From contig NZ_ACCD01000001.1 in NCBI RefSeq assembly GCF_000173775.1, positions 186,001-250,000 on the forward strand: DNA of 64,000 nucleotides. The letters are read 5' to 3'. The DNA is from Yersinia rohdei ATCC 43380. Its GTDB lineage: Bacteria; Pseudomonadota; Gammaproteobacteria; Enterobacterales; Enterobacteriaceae. Position 1 is the first letter of the stretch, and every line of letters starts with the position of its first letter. Made by a program: the position numbers and the translations under genes. A model generated the notes under the pieces. The model saw nothing but the letters and a program-made list of their open reading frames with translations, was not told where the DNA came from and did not search any database. Below are positions 58,998 to 64,000 of the stretch, in pieces.

Positions 58998-60062
58998 TCA
59001 GCAGGTATCTGCCTGTGAGCGATGTTTTCGTTCATGTTCGATTAACCATTCTTTGCGCGCAATGCCACCGCCGTAACCGGTCATCGCACCATCTTTGCCG
59101 ATGACTCTGTGGCAAGGAATAACTATAGCTATTCGGTTTGCTCCATTTGCGGCGGCCACCGCGCGTGCTGCGTTAGGTTTTCCAATCTGCCCGGAAAGAG
59201 CTTGATAGTGTGACGTTTGTCCATAAGGAACAGCACGCAACCCCTGCCAGACGGAGCGTTGAAAATCACTGCCTGGAGCATCGAGCGTGAGCTCAAACTG
59301 TTGTCTCGTTCCGGAAAAGTATTCACTAATCTCTTTTTCCGCTTGTCGAGTATGGCTGTTTTCCCCTGATATTATTCGGGCATTCAGCAGACGTTGAAGG
59401 TCACGGAATTCCGTCTCCAGCATTCGGCGGTCGGTAAACTCCAGCAGGCAAACTCCCCGTTCCGTAGCACAGACGAACATTGGCCCCAGTGTCGTGGTAA
59501 ATCGTTGAATTATAATTATCTGAGTCTGATCTGTTGGAGCAACACCCGTAAGTCGCTTATAGGTATAAGCAAAACCACTTAATGATTCATAGCCATTATC
59601 AAAAGCCACATCGGTGGCAGCAGACCCACCTTTTAGTTCCTGAAGTGCGATATTCACCCGCTGCATTCGTTGAAATGCCTGGAAGGTAATACCGTGGTTT
59701 TGTAGAAACCAGCGTCGTATCCGCTCGGGGCTGATATCGTGCTTACGTAACTCAGTGTCGCTTATGCGTGTTTTAGGGTTGGCGCGCACGAGTTCGAGTG
59801 CTTGTTCGATAAAAAACGGAGCAGTGTGCGCATTTTCAGTGGGTCTGCATACTTTGCAGGGGCGAAAACCTGCATCCAGAGCAGATTTTAAATCTTTATA
59901 GAACTCGACATTCTCACGTTTTGGTTTCCTCGCCCGACATACCGAGATACAAAATACCCCTGTCGTTTTGACACCAACGAAAAACACCCCTGTATATTCC
60001 GAAGCGCGCTCGAGTAATGCCTGATACCAGATGTTGCACTGGGTATTATCGAGAACTTTCAT
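58998..60062 (-). CDS. ada: Bifunctional transcriptional activator / DNA methyltransferase Ada
   Basis: Alkylation-repair protein and sensor. ATG at 60062 gives 354 residues, the E. coli length, with AGGAG 9 bases upstream. N-terminal zinc domain: Cys in FCISVC and CKVC near 32-72, with the AraC-type helix-turn-helix following at ~85-180. The C-terminal O6-methylguanine transferase has the acceptor motif IPCHRVIG near 315. The stretch after the first Cys (ISVCRARKP) differs from the usual RPSCPAR, but the spacing is kept. It overlaps the end of the preceding gene by 17 nt. Confidence 0.93.
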   Translation of the reverse strand: MKVLDNTQCNIWYQALLERASEYTGVFFVGVKTTGVFCISVCRARKPKRENVEFYKDLKSALDAGFRPCKVCRPTENAHTAPFFIEQALELVRANPKTRISDTELRKHDISPERIRRWFLQNHGITFQAFQRMQRVNIALQELKGGSAATDVAFDNGYESLSGFAYTYKRLTGVAPTDQTQIIIIQRFTTTLGPMFVCATERGVCLLEFTDRRMLETEFRDLQRLLNARIISGENSHTRQAEKEISEYFSGTRQQFELTLDAPGSDFQRSVWQGLRAVPYGQTSHYQALSGQIGKPNAARAVAAANGANRIAIVIPCHRVIGKDGAMTGYGGGIARKEWLIEHERKHRSQADTC

Positions 60063-60822
60063 CAATGAAAACTCCTGCAAATGTTTGCTGCGACTGGATA
60101 AGTAGCATTAAATCTTTAAGCTTCGATTGAATGGCTGAATGAACAAAATTCCCCATAGAAATACGCCTCACACCCATTTCCCCCAGCCTTTCGAACGTGG
60201 GAAGATCTGGCATACACATGACGTTTAATGGAATATTAAGCTCTTTGGAAAAGGTCTTAATATCTTTTTCTGACGTCAGACATGGGACAAAAAGCCCGTT
60301 TGCCCCCGATGCTTCATAAAGTCGGCCACGTAAAAGCGTTTCCTGTAAAGCATGTTCATGATTAAGCAGGTATGTATCAGTACGGATATTAATAAATAGT
60401 TGATAACTCTCGTCGTCCAACGCATCACGAATTTCTTTTAATTGACTAGAAAATGCAACCGCATCAACAAGTTCTCTGACACCGTTAACAACTCTGCTGT
60501 CCTCAATATTTACACCAACAACTCCTCGCTGCGCGAGACGTTTAAGATGGGTCGTTATCTCATCAGCTGTGCCACCAAATCCCGCTTCAACATCAACACT
60601 TAATGGTAAGTTACTGACAGATTGGATACGAGTGACAATGTAGAGCAATTCATCAAAAGACATTGCTTCTCCATCTTCGTAACCTAACGTCGCGGCAATC
60701 GCTGCACTTGAAGTACCCATGGCCTGATAGCCCGACTGGTCCGCCAGAATTGCACTAGCAGCATCCCAGACATTGGCGATGAGTAATGGTTTGTTCTGAT
60801 AGTGAAGTTCAGTGAAGTTCAT
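60046..60822 (-). CDS. Isocitrate lyase / PEP mutase superfamily protein
   Basis: 258 residues starting MNFTELHYQNKPLLIANVWD with AAGGAGAGG before it; the frame back to 60999 is rejected. TIM-barrel features: NVWDAASA, AATLGYEDGEAM, LSVDVEAGFGG (Asp metal ligand), VGVNIEDS, FINIRTDTYL and ANGLFVPCL. The usual catalytic Cys loop of lyases (KKCGH) is absent, as in the oxaloacetate/PEP-mutase-like branch. It forms an operon with ada, 17-nt overlap; the combination occurs in other bacteria but its reason is unknown. Confidence 0.85.
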   Translation of the reverse strand: MNFTELHYQNKPLLIANVWDAASAILADQSGYQAMGTSSAAIAATLGYEDGEAMSFDELLYIVTRIQSVSNLPLSVDVEAGFGGTADEITTHLKRLAQRGVVGVNIEDSRVVNGVRELVDAVAFSSQLKEIRDALDDESYQLFINIRTDTYLLNHEHALQETLLRGRLYEASGANGLFVPCLTSEKDIKTFSKELNIPLNVMCMPDLPTFERLGEMGVRRISMGNFVHSAIQSKLKDLMLLIQSQQTFAGVFIDESSR

Positions 60823-60959
60823 GATCCTCTCCTTTAATAAAGTACAGGATGAATCTTGAACATCCGATGAAATCCTCACAACCGAAAATTGGACGACCAT
60901 TTTTTTAAGCCGCGATAAGAACTGATCTGCTCGCTGTTGATTAACATAACCGGTGTTAG

Positions 60960-61028
60960 AACGTCCACTCCTGGCGCAAATTAGACTAACGATGGCCATT
61001 AGCCTAATTGAGCGAAAACGGACATCCT
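60960..61028 (+). repeat. Double-hairpin repeat, copy 10 (degenerate)
   Basis: ACGTCCACTCCTGGCGCAAA on the left and GAGCGAAAACGGACAT on the right. Confidence 0.8.
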
Positions 61029-61034
61029 AGCCTA

Positions 61035-61583
61035 TTAGCTTGAGTGATGGGCATTCCACTCATCACGAGTAATCTCCCACAACTCTGAGTCCAGAAGGCC
61101 GCTGACAAACTCTTTCTTTTCCGTTCTTATTAAGCGCATACCGCTACTGACTGAAATGCGCTGAGAGCGGATATTTTCAGTTGCTTTTGGAGCACGCAAT
61201 ACTGCCCTGTTCAAAGTGTTAAACCAGTAATCTGTCGCGGCAATACTGGCTTCGCGCATTAATCCGTGCCCCTGACATTCAGGAACCAACCAGAAACCAC
61301 GATTATTATCTTCCCCATCATCCAGGCAGATAACACCTATTAAATTGTCAGGATTATCCCGGTGTCGTATGGTCCAAACCCAGGCGACTCCTTTTGCCAT
61401 AGCTGGCAGCACGACGTTATTAACATAGTGTGCTGCGCCATCGTCAGGATAGGGCCAGGGAACCGATGACACCATATAACGGACAATTTCCCAGCGTGGA
61501 TAGCGCTCTTGAATTTGTGATGCATCTTCGGCAACTATTGGCTTTAACAGCAAACGCTCTGTTTCTAGCATAGGTATTTGCAT
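61035..61583 (-). CDS. GNAT acetyltransferase, RimJ/RimL type
   Basis: 182 residues. Starts MQIPMLETERLLLKPIVAED, typical of the ribosomal-protein GNAT type, with WTIRHRDNPDNLIGVICL, FWLVPECQGHGLMREASIA (acetyl-CoA loop near 96-114) and ENIRSQRISVSSGMRLI. GGAGAAG precedes the ATG. Flanked by repeats on both sides; the 5' side is the half copy at 61730. Confidence 0.85.
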   Translation of the reverse strand: MQIPMLETERLLLKPIVAEDASQIQERYPRWEIVRYMVSSVPWPYPDDGAAHYVNNVVLPAMAKGVAWVWTIRHRDNPDNLIGVICLDDGEDNNRGFWLVPECQGHGLMREASIAATDYWFNTLNRAVLRAPKATENIRSQRISVSSGMRLIRTEKKEFVSGLLDSELWEITRDEWNAHHSS

Positions 61584-61729
61584 GGATCTTCTCCTTACTG
61601 GTTAACATATCCATTACCATTTTTTACTGGTTCAATATTTACTGTGATTTATTTGGATGTACAGAATATATTCAGGTAATCGGACGGCAGACCAACTGGG
61701 AAGTTGGCTTGATACTTATTGAATATAAA

Positions 61730-61758
61730 CTGTCTGCTTCTTGGCACAAAGCAGACTG
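61730..61758 (+). repeat. Double-hairpin repeat, copy 11 (left half only)
   Basis: GTCTGCTT-CTTGGCAC-AAAGCAGAC: another stem in which both sides changed together. Confidence 0.85.
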
Positions 61759-61883
61759 CCTGAACTAATTACACCCACACGAGGTTACTACAGCGCTGGC
61801 AATTCAAATCATCTATAACCATAACAAAATCACTTTACCCAAAAGTTAATAAATCAGGGAGTTCTTCCAAACTCCCTTTCACT

Positions 61884-62378
61884 TCACTTATTAAAATACC
61901 CATTCACCCTTTCCACCGCCTGCTGTACCAGTTTGTTTCTGATTGCCATCATTCTGTCGATTCTTTCTCGTTTCTGTTCTGAGGTTAGAATGCCATCACG
62001 TCGTACCATCTCAATCTGGGCATTCAGTGCTTTCACTTGTTTCTGCGTTGTTGTTAACCCCTGACGCTGTGACAACTTGCCCCTGTTTTCCTCTATCAAC
62101 TCACTGGCATCATCGCCTCGCCCCTGCTTACGGAAACTGTTAATGGTGCTGTTTATCTGATTGGCTTCGGCCATCATGCGGTAAAAATCTTCAGTGAACT
62201 GGGTAGACTTAGCTGGATCAGAACCGCGGAAGAAGGATTTAATCACCGGCATTTCATCCAGGCGCATCGCTGGGGTTTCGCCGTAGTCTTTCAAATTACG
62301 CATCAGAATGTAGCAAAGCATCACATTCAGTATCGCTGTAGCACTTACCGAGGATGATGTCTTTGCCGGTGTGGCCAT
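61884..62378 (-). pseudogene. Phage protein C-terminal fragment
   Basis: The 164-codon frame ends a highly helical, charged protein (FRGSDPAKSTQFTEDFYRMM, RDGILTSEQKRERIDRMM). This resembles the extreme C-terminus of very large phage polyvalent/virion proteins (LPD38-type) in my memory. Its first ~23 codons are the endolysin fragment read in another frame, so the real fragment begins near 62305 and has no start of its own. A degraded second copy is at 50834-51191. Confidence 0.6.
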
Positions 62379-62532
62379 CGCAGACTGTCAGCACGCCAAC
62401 CACATCGTAATAAGGCACATACTCGCGCCCTTCTAATCCGTCATGACCGCCGATTAGAGCAATGGCAATAGCCATGGCTCCACCCGCAACAACACTGGCA
62501 ATCTTCGTCATAAGACGTTGGGGAACTGCCAT
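62296..62532 (-). pseudogene. Truncated SAR-type phage endolysin (lambdoid R21-like lysozyme)
   Basis: From MAVPQRLMTKIAS the peptide has the signal-arrest-release helix (ASVVAGGAMAIAIALIGG) and the T4-lysozyme-type triad Glu34 (GLEG), Asp43 (YYD) and Thr49 (GVLT), then CDGHTGKDIILGKCYSDTEC. It ends at residue 78, where full enzymes have ~165. The cut falls where the other phage fragment begins, so two phage genes were joined by a deletion. It would be inactive. Confidence 0.8.
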
Positions 62533-62550
62533 TACTTTGATCCCCGTATA

Positions 62551-62704
62551 ATGGCGTATCCTTCGCGGGCTGCTTTCTCTAGCGTTGCTCGGCTTTACAG
62601 TCATTGCGGTATTTGGTCATCAAGATATCGAACCCGACAGGGTGACTATGCTGGCAGGTTGCGAAAGTCCCTACTATCTGGCCATTGGTCAGTCCTGTGT
62701 TTTA
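62551..62704 (+). pseudogene. Possible small membrane protein with a broken start
   Basis: A plus-strand frame reads RILRGLLSLALLGFTVIAVF, then GHQDIEPDRVTMLAGC and ESPYYLAIGQSCV-stop. It looks like a real small membrane protein, but the only ATG (62551) is one base out of frame. Divergent from the endolysin fragment. Confidence 0.35.
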
Positions 62705-62815
62705 AAATCACAAGACTGATTGTATAGTTCATTGCATAAAACACAACGCAAAACACTTTCATTGCTAACAGTGAAATATTTAAATGTCATCTTAAGTTCA
62801 GAGTGGAATTTTGAA

Positions 62816-63058
62816 ATGGAATCAATTAGCGGCGAAATATTCACAATCCTAAAATACTTACTGCCTGGTTTTGTCTGCTCATGGATATTTAATGCTTTTA
62901 CTTCCTCCCCAAAACAAGCCCAATTTGAACGTGTTATTCAAGCTCTTATATTCACTGTGTTTATCCAAGCTTGTGTTTATTTAATCAAACCAGTAATGAT
63001 TTATTTAGGTAAATTTAAATCTTTCGGGATATGGGACAGTAATTCACATCTAGTTTGA
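62816..63058 (+). CDS. Truncated membrane protein (DUF6338-like N-terminus)
   Basis: From MESISGEIFTILKYLLPGFV it has 80 residues: a first membrane segment, SSPKQAQFERVIQALIFTVF, a second segment, and an abrupt end. The start resembles the DUF6338 family, whose members are much longer (~200+). Probably a truncated remnant. Confidence 0.45.
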   Translation: MESISGEIFTILKYLLPGFVCSWIFNAFTSSPKQAQFERVIQALIFTVFIQACVYLIKPVMIYLGKFKSFGIWDSNSHLV

Positions 63059-63411
63059 GCTTACATTTTTGCTGTCATAGTGCCGAACTGTAAAAATGAC
63101 AAACACCGAAACCAGCCATTAGCACGTTTTTTATTTTAATAATTTCTGGTAAATACTTAATCTTTAATTAGATTTAAAATTATGATTGTTGTTAATAATG
63201 CTAATTTAATTGAAAATAAAATTTATTATTTTGGAAGTAATTATTTTTACATATTCCACGATGCGCTAATTAACTCGTAATTTTATATTTTTTATTGCGG
63301 TATTTTTATTTAGTGCTAGGGTTTAATTGTATGTTAATTGGGTTTTTATGTATATGAAGGGCTAATTTTTTACGCCCTTATCTCTTAGTGATATAAATGG
63401 GGTAATATATT
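63059..63411. other. AT-rich intergenic region
   Basis: 353 bp, very AT-rich, no gene visible. It may act as the promoter of the following gene and looks like H-NS-bound type DNA. Confidence 0.5.
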
Positions 63412-63738
63412 ATGAGACAGGTTCAGAAGATTACTGTGAATAACAACGGTGGTTATGTATTTAATTTCTCAATTCAATGGCTTAGCAGTGATGGGCACTG
63501 GAATACTACAGACTGGAATAGCGGTAATTACCCTGTTGCACAATCCAGAACGACACCCCCTCTCAATGAAATTGGCGTTCCAGAGAGTGCTTCAGCTGTA
63601 ACTCCATATGGCCATGCAGTATTAGGTAGTTCTGGTCAAGGAACACCCTTTGTTGGTTTTTCCAACAATGGGCAGATTGCGACTTATGAGGCGGTTGGAA
63701 CAACTATCATTGGGTTTGGGGTTCGCTTGATCGAATAA
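63412..63738 (+). CDS. Unknown beta-rich protein (108 aa)
   Basis: Begins MRQVQKITVNNNGGYVFNFS with GGGG 9 bases upstream. No signal peptide. Rich in Asn, Gly, Ser, Thr and Trp (WLSSDGHWNTTDWNSGNYPV), which suggests an all-beta, lectin- or pore-toxin-like small domain. I recognise no family. The single-gene position in AT-rich DNA next to phage debris suggests acquisition. Confidence 0.6.
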   Translation: MRQVQKITVNNNGGYVFNFSIQWLSSDGHWNTTDWNSGNYPVAQSRTTPPLNEIGVPESASAVTPYGHAVLGSSGQGTPFVGFSNNGQIATYEAVGTTIIGFGVRLIE

Positions 63739-63772
63739 TTGGCTGATTGTTCTATTTACCCTCAATAAGAAA

Positions 63773-63796
63773 AAGACTACGTTAATTCGTAGTCTT
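63773..63796 (-). terminator. Terminator overlapping the end of the VRR-NUC gene
   Basis: AAGACTAC, 8-nt loop, GTAGTCTT, followed on the minus strand by TTTCTT. The stop codon lies in the loop. Confidence 0.75.
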
Positions 63797-64000
63797 AATC
63801 ACCTCGCCAAAACCTACCGAAATATGGTTTTGGTTTATTAGCGCTGACTTGTGGGGATCCCTCAGAGCACTCGCTGGGTTTATATTTATATATTCAGTAA
63901 TCGTTTTCGCCGTTTCTACGCAGCTAAACTTTATAGTTGCAAGATAGCCAATTTCATTCATTTTATTTAGCCAATGGTTTTGATCTGGTGTTGGCTTTCC
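63782..64000 (-). CDS. VRR-NUC-type nuclease C-terminus (cut by window edge)
   Basis: Minus-strand frame open from the right edge to TAA at 63782-63784; 72 residues visible. PDQNHWLNKMNEIGYLATIK followed by CVETAKTITEYI fits the last conserved part of VRR-NUC nucleases as found in prophages. Its start and catalytic residues are outside the window. Confidence 0.6.
   Translation of the reverse strand, partial: GKPTPDQNHWLNKMNEIGYLATIKFSCVETAKTITEYININPASALRDPHKSALINQNHISVGFGEVIKTTN

Noticed and set aside
51443-61758. Chromosomal integron with attC sites
   Set aside because: The repeat spacing and common orientation fit, but no copy has the conserved R' core GTTRRRY and R'' RYYYAAC at its ends (a lone GTTAGAT after copy 3 is not repeated), genes point both ways, and there is no integrase in view.
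51443-61758. REP/REPIN elements mobilised by a RAYT transposase
   Set aside because: The hairpin pairs resemble REPINs in layout, but the GTAG tetranucleotide typical of REPs is absent and no RAYT gene is in the window.

Overview
The window looks like Yersinia chromosome, closest in content to the Y. enterocolitica group. The recognisable proteins match enterobacterial orthologues nearly end to end. The order yniA, yniB, hxpB, ydjM, tcyP, then kdgR, yebQ, htpX, prc, proQ, msrC, letA, letB, yebV follows the Escherichia coli backbone. A PL2 pectate lyase, TogMNAB, KdgM and Ogl fit pectinolytic Yersinia. Species assignment is inference from gene content only.

Layout. 1-0.8 kb: end of a YfeD-type Fe/Mn ABC permease. 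1.3-9.6 kb: yniA, then the four-gene scpA-argK-scpB-scpC operon (succinate to propionate via methylmalonyl-CoA) with a convergent LysR gene, then yniB. 9.8-20.3 kb: hxpB, then a pectin and oligogalacturonide block (kdgF, kduI, kduD, pelW, togMNAB, kdgM) with KdgR-type operators. 20.7-26.2 kb: ydjM, tcyP, amiD, the repressor gene kdgR and ogl. 26.5-37.9 kb: yebQ, one unknown secreted protein, htpX, prc, proQ (frameshifted here), msrC, letA, letB. 38.6-47.8 kb: a PAS/GGDEF diguanylate cyclase where E. coli has rsmF, yebV, several small genes (yniD, a zinc ribbon, a YebW-like gene), two acetyltransferase/GST genes, gltS and an MFS exporter.

From about 48 kb the DNA is accessory: an autotransporter barrel remnant, an AT-rich acyltransferase, lipoproteins, and then (51.4-61.8 kb) a chain of small modules. 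These are an unknown protein, a YcxB-like membrane protein, an HNH nuclease, lipoproteins, a DUF3916-like protein, a YnfC-like protein, two GNATs and an ada operon. The modules are separated by copies of one ~70 bp double-hairpin repeat, always in the same orientation whichever way the genes point. Two copies of the same phage-gene remnant flank this chain as direct repeats (50.83-51.19 and 61.80-62.24 kb). The right end holds phage debris: a truncated SAR endolysin, a truncated membrane protein and the end of a VRR-NUC gene.

How the genes work together. KdgM admits oligogalacturonides, TogB/TogMNA import them, PelW and Ogl cut them in the cytoplasm, and KdgF, KduI and KduD turn the unsaturated uronates into KDG. 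KdgR represses the set. Prc, HtpX, LetA/LetB and AmiD are envelope maintenance functions. The repeat-delimited module chain is the part of the window I would examine first as a possible undescribed system.
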